Below are positions 1-9,529 of a stretch of DNA of 64,000 nucleotides, one piece after another. Positions within the stretch are counted from its first letter, which is position 1, and each line of letters opens with the position of its first letter. Both the position numbers and the translations under genes were made by a program. The notes under the pieces are model-generated. The model worked only from the letters and a program-made list of their open reading frames with translations. It made no database searches and was not told the origin of the DNA. Source of the stretch: Thalassotalea crassostreae (GTDB lineage: Bacteria; Pseudomonadota; Gammaproteobacteria; Enterobacterales; Alteromonadaceae); the NCBI RefSeq assembly GCF_001831495.1, contig NZ_CP017689.1, positions 1,302,001 to 1,366,000 of the forward strand, read 5' to 3'.

Positions 1-1
1 A

Positions 2-3000
2 ACTGGTACCAATATTTCACGAGTTAAATCTGTTGAACCTTTAACCAAAGAGATGGAGTCTGAAGGTGCTGAATACTTACTTGCCTTAAGAGGTGACCCT
101 GTTTCTCAAACGGCGTTATTGTCTACAACGATACAGTCTGCAATGTTAACTCGTAGGATTTTAGACCATCATAAAGAAAAACCATCTGAGAGTACTTGGG
201 GTACCAAAACCTTCATTTTTACCGATGATCTAGATGCTAACAACCGTCTGTTTTCTCAACTTGCCGATGCTGAAGGTTGGTGGCAAAGAGGTAATCGTTT
301 AGTTCATAATTCAAGTGGACCGTTAGCAAAACTAAGAAATCCCAACGATAGTGAATATTCTCAAGAAACTCTATTAGCTTACGGACAAGATTGGTCTGCT
401 TTAAAATATCATGGATTTTCATTGAATGATTCAGACCGAGCAAATGTATCAAGAACTTCGAGTCAAGATGTTGGTGTAGATAAAAAATCTGATGTTGTTG
501 TTGCAACCGCTACTTTAGAAGTTGGTTTTAACGATTCTGAGGTAGGGGCTGTTATTCAACATAAGGCACCAAGGAACGTAGCTTCATACCTACAACGCAA
601 AGGGCGAGCAGGTCGTTCTCGAGAAACAAGACCTTGGACCGTAATTGTATTATCAGAATTCGGTCAAGATAGAGAAACTTTTCAACATTACGAACGCCTA
701 TTAGATCCTGAAATTAAAATGCTAGGCTTGCCAATTGATAATATCCATATTCATAAGATGCAGTCTGCCATGGCAACACTAGATTGGTTAAGTGTTAAAA
801 TGAATAAAAACTATTGGCTTTTATTAAATCAACCTAAAGATAATAAAACGGGTGACATTAAAAGTGCACTTACAGAATTATTAACTATCGTGGATGAAAC
901 TATTTTATCAGGAAGTCGATTACAAAGTGAGTTGTCTGATTATTTGAAAAATGCACTTCAGCTAACAGAGCCTCAAGTGAACTCAGTCTTGTGGCAATCC
1001 CCTAGACCTATCTTGCTTGAGTTTTTACCTACTTTAAGAAAAAATATCACAACTCACTGGGGAGTATGGGATGTTAATCATAACAAATGTGTACCTTGGA
1101 AAGACCACAACGAACGATGGGGATCTCCTGTTCCTGACTTTATTCCAGATCAGTTATTTTCAGATTTAAATTTACCAGCGGTAGATATAGGCTTAGTCAG
1201 ACAAAACAATGAAGTTTATTGGGAAAATATGCGATTTTTTCAAGCTATGAAAGAGTTTGCTCCAGGTCGAATTTCTAAAAGATTCTCCACCTATAGCGGT
1301 CAGTCATCAGATTGGTTAGTCCCTGAAAATTTTGAACCTTCAATCGCTTTACATAACACATCTCAACCTTTTGACATAGAAAGTGCTTTTGGTCCAAGTT
1401 TAAATGAAATTGGTGAATTTAAAGTAAAAGGTGAATCTGAAAGCATTAAAGTATATAAACCTTACCAGATTTACCCTAAGTCTATGTTTAATCAAAAAGT
1501 ACTTTCAGAAACCAGTAATGCTTTTTTGCAGTGGCAATCTGAATTTATTCCAGGGGCTAATTCTGAATATTTATCGCCCCCTTCAAGTAACATATGGAGT
1601 CGTCATCTTGAACAAATAAATTTTTATACTCACAGAACCATGACTCCTATTGATATTATTCGTTTTAATCTTGGTTCAGAAAGTGAATTGAAATTTAAGC
1701 GCACAAATGAAAAAGCTAAAATCAACTTTAATTGGAGGAAAGAAAATAAACAAGTAGGAATTGGCACACGATTAACAGTCGACGCTATGCGTTTCACTTT
1801 TAAAATTGGTTCGGATAATTTTGATTCTTGGTTAAATGATAAAGAATTAGTTTCGGTGTTAAGAACAAGTTACTTACAAGACAAAATAAGAAAAAGTAAT
1901 ATTTGTGAGCAAAATATCTTCATGTCAGATTGGTTGTTTGAATGCTTTTTAGCGATCGTTTCTTTAGAAAGTATTAAGCATGACGGTAATGTAAAAAAGG
2001 CTATTGAGTTAGTATTAACTGACAAATCTAGTTATTCGTTAAATGAGATACCATCATTACTTTTTCAACAGGATATGACATTAACTTCTCATGAAGGCGA
2101 GGATTCAGTTGAACTGAGAGATCAAAAGTTGCAACAAGCGTTAATAGAAAAATTAGCGAGTCCAATCTTTATTAAACAAATCTCAGAGTTGGCTAATATT
2201 TTATACTGTGAGCTAGTTGAGCATCATGATTTTAAAAATTGGGCAAAAAAGATATTGGGTAATACATTATCTGCTGGTATTCAGCAGATGGTTTGCACTG
2301 CTATGCCTCAAATTGATGAAAAAACATTGATAGTCGATCCTGTTTTTGATGATGATCTTAATACATTAACTATTTGGCTATCTGAACAAGATAGTGGCGG
2401 TTCTGGTGTTATAACTCAGTTACAAGATCTGTATGCGGATGATCCTCATCGCATATTAGGTATATTAACTCGTAGCTTTGAGCCTGGAGACTATGAAAGA
2501 CTTGATAGTGATTTAAATGCGTTACTCCGCTTGAGTCAAGAAAATACCAATATAACGGATGCACTTTACAATTTACGTGATTCAAAATCACATCACCAAA
2601 GAATAGATGCAAATAAAGCTCTTAAATTATCTTTAATAAAAGAGGGGTTCCAATTTTCTCATAGTTTTAGTGCCGTTCTCCATAGTCGAATAGTAAAATC
2701 TGGAAGTAGCAGTGAATCTGACAAAAATTTGTTCAACTACATGAGCAAGTGGAAAGAAATTGAACATCTTTTAGGTTTTGAGCTACCAATGAATATAATT
2801 GGATTTTTACTTGCTACTCAAAATTCATCCATTGAATCTACGCAAATTTTTGATTCTGCATGTAAAATTCAATCAGTGCTCTGGCCAAGAGGAAGTGCTG
2901 TTCGACAGTCAGTATTATCATTTTATAATCAGTTTAAGACTGATGGATACAGAACAGAGAGGCTTTTGGCTGCTCAATTATGTCGAGATGATATTTCTGA

Positions 3001-3238
3001 GGTATCTTTACATGAAACGGATTGGCTATCTCAGTTGCATGAACTTATTAGAGAGCATGGAGTTGCAAAACTGGTGATCCCTCAAAAATTAAAAACGAAT
3101 ATATGTAAAGCAATATCTGAATTGCATGTGACACCTGTAGATACGAACGGCTTGTTCTTTTACCCTCGAGTAAAATCTGTGCAATATAAAAAAGAGTCAG
3201 CTATTTTAACTATCGAATTAGCGGAGGCTGTTGTCTAA
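2..3238 (+). CDS. dpdJ: DpdJ-like helicase, C-terminal part (5' end outside window)
   Basis: The frame is open from base 2, so the first in-frame ATG at 53 is internal and the N-terminal ATPase lobe lies to the left of the window. What is visible is a superfamily 2 helicase C-terminal lobe. VVVATATLEVGFND (motif V) and YLQRKGRAGR (motif VI) lie at about 494-620. About 870 further residues follow with no motif I recognise. The stop codon overlaps the start of the PLD-like gene (TAATG), so the two are translationally coupled. A large helicase followed by a small PLD protein beside dpdA/dpdB matches DpdJ-DpdK of the 7-deazapurine DNA modification island. DISARM DrmA/DrmC has a similar helicase/PLD pairing, but neighbouring DpdA, DpdB and preQ0 genes argue for Dpd. 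The likely role is restriction of unmodified DNA, which is inferred. Confidence 0.75.
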   Translation, partial: TGTNISRVKSVEPLTKEMESEGAEYLLALRGDPVSQTALLSTTIQSAMLTRRILDHHKEKPSESTWGTKTFIFTDDLDANNRLFSQLADAEGWWQRGNRLVHNSSGPLAKLRNPNDSEYSQETLLAYGQDWSALKYHGFSLNDSDRANVSRTSSQDVGVDKKSDVVVATATLEVGFNDSEVGAVIQHKAPRNVASYLQRKGRAGRSRETRPWTVIVLSEFGQDRETFQHYERLLDPEIKMLGLPIDNIHIHKMQSAMATLDWLSVKMNKNYWLLLNQPKDNKTGDIKSALTELLTIVDETILSGSRLQSELSDYLKNALQLTEPQVNSVLWQSPRPILLEFLPTLRKNITTHWGVWDVNHNKCVPWKDHNERWGSPVPDFIPDQLFSDLNLPAVDIGLVRQNNEVYWENMRFFQAMKEFAPGRISKRFSTYSGQSSDWLVPENFEPSIALHNTSQPFDIESAFGPSLNEIGEFKVKGESESIKVYKPYQIYPKSMFNQKVLSETSNAFLQWQSEFIPGANSEYLSPPSSNIWSRHLEQINFYTHRTMTPIDIIRFNLGSESELKFKRTNEKAKINFNWRKENKQVGIGTRLTVDAMRFTFKIGSDNFDSWLNDKELVSVLRTSYLQDKIRKSNICEQNIFMSDWLFECFLAIVSLESIKHDGNVKKAIELVLTDKSSYSLNEIPSLLFQQDMTLTSHEGEDSVELRDQKLQQALIEKLASPIFIKQISELANILYCELVEHHDFKNWAKKILGNTLSAGIQQMVCTAMPQIDEKTLIVDPVFDDDLNTLTIWLSEQDSGGSGVITQLQDLYADDPHRILGILTRSFEPGDYERLDSDLNALLRLSQENTNITDALYNLRDSKSHHQRIDANKALKLSLIKEGFQFSHSFSAVLHSRIVKSGSSSESDKNLFNYMSKWKEIEHLLGFELPMNIIGFLLATQNSSIESTQIFDSACKIQSVLWPRGSAVRQSVLSFYNQFKTDGYRTERLLAAQLCRDDISEVSLHETDWLSQLHELIREHGVAKLVIPQKLKTNICKAISELHVTPVDTNGLFFYPRVKSVQYKKESAILTIELAEAVV

Positions 3239-3774
3239 TGTCAATGAGATCTTCTAGAACTATTTTTATTAATAATAAATTTGGTATACGACAATTAAAA
3301 GAAACCTTAAGTAATTTGCTTGTTGGTTCATGCCTATCACCAGATAACTTATGGCTTGTTTCTCCATGGTTGACCGACTTTGATTTACTAGACAATCGAA
3401 CAGGAGATTGGGATGCATTAAATCCGGTTTGGGGAACTCGCATCGTGAAATTCAGTGAGCTTCTTATATATGCTATTGAGTCCGGTTGTAAATTAAATCT
3501 AGTGACTAATAATGATGCTATTAATGATGCGTTCGAACAGCGATTATTACAGAAAATTGATGACCCCGGTGCGCTTAAGGTAATGAAATCCGAAAAGTTG
3601 CATACTAAAGGATTATTAACACCTTCATATTTTTTAGCTGGTAGTATGAACTTTACATATAGCGGCACTCACAAAAATGAAGAGCAATTAGTACTAAATT
3701 TAGATGCTGATGCTATTTTAGAAGCGAAGTTAGAATTCGAAAATTTATATGGTGGCATCGACTATGAAAAATAA
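3238..3774 (+). CDS. dpdK: DpdK-like phospholipase D family protein
   Basis: This 178-residue protein has one PLD-type half site near residues 120-141: LHTKG, then LAGSMNFTYSG. This resembles the HxK...GSxN(F/L)T core of PLD-family nucleases. The Asp usually found five residues after the Lys is not there (HTKGLLTP), so it is a variant HKD motif. PLD nucleases usually work as dimers with one motif per chain, which fits the short length. The ATG overlaps the stop of the helicase gene; a second ATG six bases on is also possible. With the helicase it probably forms the nuclease part of the Dpd restriction module. The family is fairly clear; the exact DpdK assignment comes mainly from context. Confidence 0.7.
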   Translation: MSMRSSRTIFINNKFGIRQLKETLSNLLVGSCLSPDNLWLVSPWLTDFDLLDNRTGDWDALNPVWGTRIVKFSELLIYAIESGCKLNLVTNNDAINDAFEQRLLQKIDDPGALKVMKSEKLHTKGLLTPSYFLAGSMNFTYSGTHKNEEQLVLNLDADAILEAKLEFENLYGGIDYEK

Positions 3775-5926
3775 CATTCTTCGTTTTTTTGATGATGGCA
3801 ATAATTGGGATCTCAATAAAATAAGAAGTGGTAGTTATCCTGAACCATTACAATCACATTTGTTTAAAATGTTATCTAACGCAGAATCCGAAAAACTACC
3901 TTTTATTGTACCCAGGTTAGATGAAAACAAACAATTATGGTTTTATGTTGTAAGTGATAATCTACTCCAGTTGAATGAAATAATAAGCATGGTTAAAGCC
4001 TATTTAGGCAATTCTTATATATATTTAGATCCTGTTGAATATAAATCTAGTAGTGATGCCATCGAGAAGGTATTACTAGAAAAATTAGAACATGGTTTTT
4101 GTCGACTGGCTATACCTATTGCTATTAACGTGGATAAAAGTAGTGTTTATTGGGTTTTTGATTCATTAAATAAACTAATTCAACAATATCATGAGCGTCC
4201 CAACTTACTTCGTACAATAAAGCGACCTGTTGGCACCATACTTAGAAGTTTTTTTACCGCATGCAAACATAGAAGAGGGGAAAGCGCCTACGATTGTTAT
4301 TTGGAGTTAAAAGTACAACAATCACTAAGTAATAGAAATATTTTATCAATTGAATTTCAAGCACTTTATGCTGCTTCAAAATGGAATGATATATTATTTC
4401 ATCCTAAAGTATCTGATCTACTTTCTGGGAGGGTACCAAGAAAATTACAAGCGATATTTCTAAGGACCATAAAAGAAAAAATATTTAACACATTCAATAT
4501 TGAAAACTCAGATTTAGACTTAGTTAAACAAAGTTTATTGCCATATCAGACATTATTTTTCTCACCACCTGATATTCCTAAGTCAGAAGAGTATATTCAT
4601 GAATGGCAGAGTTGGGTGATAGGTGCTTGTGCTTATAGTAATGCAAAAGTTAACCAATTTGCCCCTGATATCATAGATACCAATTGGGTTAAAAGTGTAG
4701 CTGTTTGGGCTGGTTTAACTCAACCTCATATTCAAATACAGTCTGAAATATCAAAGGTTAGTCATTTGGATACATTATTGTGTGAAGAACCATGCACTCA
4801 AGCTGCACAAAGTTTGTTGCAAGAATCTTTATTTGCTGATTATGCTATAGCGAAACGAATTTACTTAAGGCTAAGTAACTATCCAAGTTCAATAATAAGC
4901 GGACTCCTTGAAAAAGTAGCAATTAATAATATTTGGCAAAATTTAGACAAAGAATATGGTGAACAAACTGAGATCATTGGATGGAATAGCGTATTCAATT
5001 ATTTATCTCAGGATAATCCAGCAAATGAAATAAAAAACATTATACAAGTTGTTGCACAGCAATTTGAATACTGGAAAAAGTCAGATGTTGATATCGATGA
5101 GCTTAACGTCGGCATTCAAAGTTTATCAAACTCAGCAGCATCTTTAATCTTAAGGGATCTTTTACCATTATTTATAGAATGGGTCGAAAAAACGGAAACT
5201 AAATTATCACCTGACTCAATAGAGCATTTAATGCTTACTTTGGTAATAGATGAAAATAACTCAATAGAAGACTTATTGTTATGTAATGATTTAATTGATC
5301 AATTACTGTTACAGCCTCACTCTAAAACTCAATATGTTGCGATGGTGGATGCCATTGCTGAGTGCTGGTCAAATGTAGAAAGCATAAATGCATTAGAGCA
5401 TTGCCTTGAGGTTTTTGAAAATTTATATGATAGTCCTTGTGCCTGTAAAAATACCAGGCTTACTTTATGGAACAGCATACAAAGTTTTGTAATTCAAAAT
5501 TGGGTCAGACTTACCCCTATTCAAAAATTCGTAATACGAGATACATGTAAAGCATTAATTGGAACTGTTGATCATTTACCATCAGAACTAGAAGAAAAAG
5601 TAGAGCAAAAAATTAAGATTGACTTATCAGGAAAAAAATTAGCAATCTATTCATTAACCGAAACGGCTTTAAAACGCTCATCTACGGCTTTGAAGCTAAT
5701 GTATCCTGAACTTGATATCGCTACTAATCATGATAAGTCTGCCACGGAAGCGTTAAAGCATTTAGTTAATTCCGCTGATTACTTTGTCTTCGCGGCAAAA
5801 AGTGCAGCACATCAAGCATTTTATGCGATAACGGATAAAAGAAAAGATCTAATTTATCCACTAGGTAAAGGCTCTAGTAGTATCATTAGATGTTTTAATC
5901 AGTTCTTAGAAATACAACATAAATAA
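3764..5926 (+). CDS. DpdD-like protein, unknown function
   Basis: A 720-residue protein with no motif I can assign with certainty. An upstream ATG at 3749 exists, but 3764 has a GGTGG stretch at a good distance and gives MKNNILRFFDDGNN. It overlaps the end of dpdK by 11 bases, so it belongs to the same operon. The chain looks soluble and helix-rich, without membrane segments. It ends in a segment (about residues 635-720) that reads like an alpha/beta domain: KLAIYSLTETALKRSS, then a short sheet-like stretch YFVFAAKSAAHQAFY. Size, position after dpdJ-dpdK and closeness to dpdA/B suggest DpdD, one of the large accessory proteins of the Dpd island. I could not test this by alignment, so no symbol is given. 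Confidence 0.55.
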   Translation: MKNNILRFFDDGNNWDLNKIRSGSYPEPLQSHLFKMLSNAESEKLPFIVPRLDENKQLWFYVVSDNLLQLNEIISMVKAYLGNSYIYLDPVEYKSSSDAIEKVLLEKLEHGFCRLAIPIAINVDKSSVYWVFDSLNKLIQQYHERPNLLRTIKRPVGTILRSFFTACKHRRGESAYDCYLELKVQQSLSNRNILSIEFQALYAASKWNDILFHPKVSDLLSGRVPRKLQAIFLRTIKEKIFNTFNIENSDLDLVKQSLLPYQTLFFSPPDIPKSEEYIHEWQSWVIGACAYSNAKVNQFAPDIIDTNWVKSVAVWAGLTQPHIQIQSEISKVSHLDTLLCEEPCTQAAQSLLQESLFADYAIAKRIYLRLSNYPSSIISGLLEKVAINNIWQNLDKEYGEQTEIIGWNSVFNYLSQDNPANEIKNIIQVVAQQFEYWKKSDVDIDELNVGIQSLSNSAASLILRDLLPLFIEWVEKTETKLSPDSIEHLMLTLVIDENNSIEDLLLCNDLIDQLLLQPHSKTQYVAMVDAIAECWSNVESINALEHCLEVFENLYDSPCACKNTRLTLWNSIQSFVIQNWVRLTPIQKFVIRDTCKALIGTVDHLPSELEEKVEQKIKIDLSGKKLAIYSLTETALKRSSTALKLMYPELDIATNHDKSATEALKHLVNSADYFVFAAKSAAHQAFYAITDKRKDLIYPLGKGSSSIIRCFNQFLEIQHK

Positions 5927-6056
5927 ATTTGTATTTTTCAATTTACTTAATAAATTGATTATTTGTACAGAGCTAAATTATTACTAAAGGCAATAAATTT
6001 ATCATACGAATAGTTAAAATGCTTCGTGTATTAACGTATTCAAATTGATATGATTT

Positions 6057-6095
6057 TGTACTATTTATGTACTATTTATGTACTATTTATGTACT
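6057..6095. repeat. 11-bp tandem repeat, about 3.5 copies
   Basis: Three exact copies of CTATTTATGTA run from 6061 to 6093, with TGTA before and CT after. They lie in the gap between the converging ends of the dpdD-like gene and queC. The gap shows no clear terminator hairpin. Confidence 0.9.
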
Positions 6096-6185
6096 TTAAG
6101 TTAGAGCTATAACAATTTGAAAGTTACTTATCAGAAAGTGGCTTTGTTAACATGATAGTTAGTTATGACCCTTTTAACACTTCTA

Positions 6186-6845
6186 TTATATTCGGTATGT
6201 TATTGGATCTATGCAGTTATTGACCTCAAAAGCCTCTAATCTTTCAACACAAGAACCGCATGTGCCACAGGCTTTTTCTTGGCCTTTATAACAGGTCCAA
6301 GTTTTCGAGTAATCGAGTCCCCAAGCTAACCCATCTTTAAGTATGCCAATTTTATCAGTATCCAAATATGGCGCATGTATATAAACGGGTTCAAAATTGG
6401 CAACTTTAGAAGCTTGGTCCATTACATTTACGAATTCAGGTCTGCAATCTGGGTATATTGTGTGGTCGCCAGCATGTGCTCCATACCAAACGCCTTCAGC
6501 TTCAATATCAACAGCATATCCAATGGCCAGCGAGATTAAAATCATATTGCGGTTTGGTACAACCGTTGACTTCATATTTTCTTCTTCATAATGACCATCT
6601 GGTACATCTATATCACTCGAAACTAGTGAAGAACTTGTAAACAAACTCGATATAGATTTTATATCTAATATTTTGTGGGTAATATTTAGGTCTCTGCAAA
6701 CATTTTTTGCACAGATTAATTCTTTATTATGTTTTTGCCCATAATCAAAAGATAAAGCATATACTTCAAACCCTTCTTTAACCGCTTTATTTAAAACCGT
6801 AAAAGAATCCATACCACCAGAATAGACTACAACAAGCTTTTTCAT
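6186..6845 (-). CDS. queC: 7-cyano-7-deazaguanine synthase QueC
   Basis: QueC turns 7-carboxy-7-deazaguanine into preQ0 using ATP and ammonia. The 219-residue length is normal for the family. The N-terminus carries the PP-loop SGGMDS (residues 9-14), followed by FDYGQKH. The C-terminal zinc site is visible as a cysteine cluster in [15 protein letters not shown]. It is the last gene of the minus-strand operon queD-dpdC-dpdA-dpdB-queC, 22 bases after dpdB. Here it probably supplies preQ0 for DNA rather than only for tRNA queuosine; this is inferred from its neighbours. Confidence 0.95.
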   Translation of the reverse strand: MKKLVVVYSGGMDSFTVLNKAVKEGFEVYALSFDYGQKHNKELICAKNVCRDLNITHKILDIKSISSLFTSSSLVSSDIDVPDGHYEEENMKSTVVPNRNMILISLAIGYAVDIEAEGVWYGAHAGDHTIYPDCRPEFVNVMDQASKVANFEPVYIHAPYLDTDKIGILKDGLAWGLDYSKTWTCYKGQEKACGTCGSCVERLEAFEVNNCIDPITYRI

Positions 6846-6867
6846 TTACATAATTTCCTTATTATTA

Positions 6868-8067
6868 TTAGCTAAAATAAACATCATGATCAGTTTTAAA
6901 ACCTTTTTCGACTTCGTAAATTTTTAATAAATTACCGGCAAACAACTGCTTCTCTGAAGTTGTATTTTGAAAGTCATGCCACCTTCTAGAGAACTTAATA
7001 TCTTCACCTCCTTCTTCGTCGCTTTTAATGAGTCCTAAATTCCATGATGTTTTACTAAAGTGACATTTATGAGCAATCAATTTTAATTCTTGCATAAAAA
7101 ACTCAATAGACGGAATATGAACTTCGCCTTTTGGTTTATCTTCTAAAAACACTCTTATCATGTGACGGCATAAAAACGAAAAACCAAAGATGCTCGTACC
7201 ATGAATTATATAGGTATCTTTCATACTCTTAGAGATATTCTCCCATTCATGTTTGAAAACATCAGTAATGGCTATCCAAAAATTGTTAATAATCTGCACA
7301 AATAGTTTTTTAGATTCTTTAGTTAATTCTTGATGTACTCTAATGTTGATAGATTTAAGTATCATTCTTTCTACATTTGAAACAAACTCAGTAATAGAAG
7401 ATTCAGCTATTTTACCTTGTGGGTTTCCATTAGATTTTATTAATCCCTTTAAGGGCGGTCTGCCATTGCTGTTATCGCCAAAACCTAACTCTTCTGATAT
7501 CGATAAAGGGAAGGCTTTTACAGCTAATGCTGGCGGTTTATATATATTATCATTAAGCGCTAAGGCGTTTAATTGAACGGAAGTTAGTGGCTTACCTAAA
7601 TTAAGAATTAGAAATTGTTGAATATAATCATTTTCATCTTCAGAAATGAATATAGAAACAGGCAAGGGATAGCTTTCATGAAAACTATTTTTGATCCCAC
7701 CTGAACGTTGCTGTCCATCAACTATTGCACCAGGCAACTCCATTGAAGGACCTTCAGGATAGTATGGAACCTCTAAATGTCCAAATTCGCTGCCTTCTTC
7801 TAGCGGAGTGAAAGTTACTGACTTATTAAAACCGATAACTAAATTAGCTAAAATAGCCGATTTTGGTGATTCGACATAATCTTTTATAGACTCGATATGT
7901 TTAGGTAATTCGCTTCGTTGGTAACCATGAATATATTTACCTTCCCTAGTAATATGAACTATTTTAGCAACATCTCTAACTTTTTTTCCTTCAACCCAGC
8001 CACTAAAAACCTCAACGCCATTTACAAGTTTTTTGATTACTTGGATTCTCAATATGATCTTTTCCAT
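6868..8067 (-). CDS. dpdB: DpdB, DGQQR-domain protein of DNA 7-deazaguanine modification
   Basis: A 399-residue protein with the signature DGQQRSGG at residues 117-124. This is the DGQHR/ParB-Srx type motif shared by DndB and DpdB. FLILNLGKPLTSVQ at about 151-164 fits the second conserved block of that family. In ParB-like folds the motif handles a nucleotide. DpdB is known to be needed together with DpdA for preQ0 insertion in DNA and is thought to provide ATPase or nucleotide-handling activity. The start overlaps the dpdA stop (TAATG), so A and B are made together. Identification is firm because motif and neighbours agree. Confidence 0.9.
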   Translation of the reverse strand: MEKIILRIQVIKKLVNGVEVFSGWVEGKKVRDVAKIVHITREGKYIHGYQRSELPKHIESIKDYVESPKSAILANLVIGFNKSVTFTPLEEGSEFGHLEVPYYPEGPSMELPGAIVDGQQRSGGIKNSFHESYPLPVSIFISEDENDYIQQFLILNLGKPLTSVQLNALALNDNIYKPPALAVKAFPLSISEELGFGDNSNGRPPLKGLIKSNGNPQGKIAESSITEFVSNVERMILKSINIRVHQELTKESKKLFVQIINNFWIAITDVFKHEWENISKSMKDTYIIHGTSIFGFSFLCRHMIRVFLEDKPKGEVHIPSIEFFMQELKLIAHKCHFSKTSWNLGLIKSDEEGGEDIKFSRRWHDFQNTTSEKQLFAGNLLKIYEVEKGFKTDHDVYFS

Positions 8068-9473
8068 TAGGCTTCAACCTCAGCATTCTTTAAAACATCA
8101 ATGACCTTATCTTTATGTTTTGTCACCATTGCCAAGTTATGAATTCCTCTTCGGCGATTTGTTTGGTTAGATCTGAACACTATATTCATTATTCCACTTT
8201 CACAAATACCACAAGAACAATTCTTCCAAGGTCTTTCCCTTAAAAAGTTGTGCACTCTATGTTTATCTTTAGCAAGTGTTGCCTTTTTAACAGATGTCAT
8301 TTCTTTGACTAGATAATCAGGTGTTGTAACTTTTTCATATGCCATTAAAGCTTTGAATGTCGACTCAAAGCCTTCACCGTTGGCATCATATTTTATTAAC
8401 TTCTTAATACAATCTGACTCAAGCCTTTTTACACATTCATTTGTAGACAATGCTTTGTTAGAGAGGTCGATATCAATTTCATTATTCGCTAGCATTTGCG
8501 AAACTAAGTTTCTTATACCATTTCGGTGTTTATCAATTAATTTTTGCACATTTTCATGGTCACATTGACGAATTCGAATTGATAGTGATTGAATTAACTC
8601 ATGGCTCTCATCGTTAAAGTCAAAATATTTTCCAGCTTTAATGCCTTGCATTAGTGGAGATGTGCTATCTGCGCTAGTTACACCATATTTTGCGTAAGCT
8701 GGAATATTTTCAAAACGACATATACCTAGTAAGTGGAATTGTGTTTCTGCGCTTTTAGTGGTGGAAAGAGTTTCCAATAAGTCTAATAAGTCTGGTGTTT
8801 TGGACTTGATCATACCGCCAATTGTTATATGTCGATAACCTATTTCCTCGAGTTTCTTAACTGAAGAAATAAATGACTCTTTGTCAAAACCATGCGCAAC
8901 ACCATAAGCTATAAATTTTCGCTTTTTAGGGTCATCTTGATGAGTTTTTATATAAAACTCTTCAGCGTTTTTTAGGGTTATGTTTATTCTTCGTTCTGCT
9001 TCTCTAATATCAGCATATGGGATTTTATTTAAAGCTTCATCATCTTTCGCATATTGGAAAACAATGTGATCGAGTGAAATGCCACAATCAAAACCACCAC
9101 GTTCATAGAATTCAATTAATTCATCTAAAGTGTAAGGTGGTTCAGGCTCATTTACATAGTCAAAAGCTCCACAATCGCCCATTAGCAAAACATTTTTGAA
9201 TTTATCATTATCAAGTCTTAAAAACTTCTTAGCACCGTAATAATAAAAGTCTTCGGTCAATTCTTGAGTGTAGTATTTACCTTTCTTTTGCATTGTTCCA
9301 ACACCAGCTAGAGAAACAAGCATTCCGTTATAAGGTAAATCTTTTAATATTTCATGCGGATATGCGTCATCGTCATATTTTCTATGATTCTTAGTTTTTT
9401 CATTGGTAATACCATTAAATTTAGGATCAACAAAATCTAAATTGTCTGGAAAATAGTAATTAAAAGTTGTCAC
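8067..9473 (-). CDS. dpdA: DpdA, TGT-like DNA 7-deazaguanine transglycosylase
   Basis: DpdA exchanges guanine in DNA for preQ0. The 468-residue chain shows the tRNA-guanine transglycosylase layout. GDCGAFDY (99-106) stands where TGT has its DSGGFQ substrate motif. AYGVAHGFD (189-197) and ITIGG (216-220) match TGT barrel strands, and TSADS (266-270) contains the likely catalytic Asp. The zinc site is complete: C419-x-C421-x2-C424 and H445. It differs from tRNA TGT in length and in the N-terminal 90 residues, as expected for the DNA-acting branch. The gene is 56 bases after dpdC and overlaps dpdB by one base. Confidence 0.92.
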   Translation of the reverse strand: MTTFNYYFPDNLDFVDPKFNGITNEKTKNHRKYDDDAYPHEILKDLPYNGMLVSLAGVGTMQKKGKYYTQELTEDFYYYGAKKFLRLDNDKFKNVLLMGDCGAFDYVNEPEPPYTLDELIEFYERGGFDCGISLDHIVFQYAKDDEALNKIPYADIREAERRINITLKNAEEFYIKTHQDDPKKRKFIAYGVAHGFDKESFISSVKKLEEIGYRHITIGGMIKSKTPDLLDLLETLSTTKSAETQFHLLGICRFENIPAYAKYGVTSADSTSPLMQGIKAGKYFDFNDESHELIQSLSIRIRQCDHENVQKLIDKHRNGIRNLVSQMLANNEIDIDLSNKALSTNECVKRLESDCIKKLIKYDANGEGFESTFKALMAYEKVTTPDYLVKEMTSVKKATLAKDKHRVHNFLRERPWKNCSCGICESGIMNIVFRSNQTNRRRGIHNLAMVTKHKDKVIDVLKNAEVEA

Positions 9474-9529
9474 ATTAAACCTATATATTTGGGGTAATTG
9501 TATTCTACTGGATATTTATTAGAGTGATA

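Noticed and set aside
2..3774. Helicase plus PLD pair as DISARM DrmA-DrmC
   Set aside because: DISARM should also show a DUF1998 protein and a methylase; instead DpdA, DpdB and preQ0 genes are adjacent, so DpdJ-DpdK is the better reading.
6057..6095. CRISPR array or origin iterons
   Set aside because: Units are only 11 bp with no spacers and no Cas or replication gene close by.
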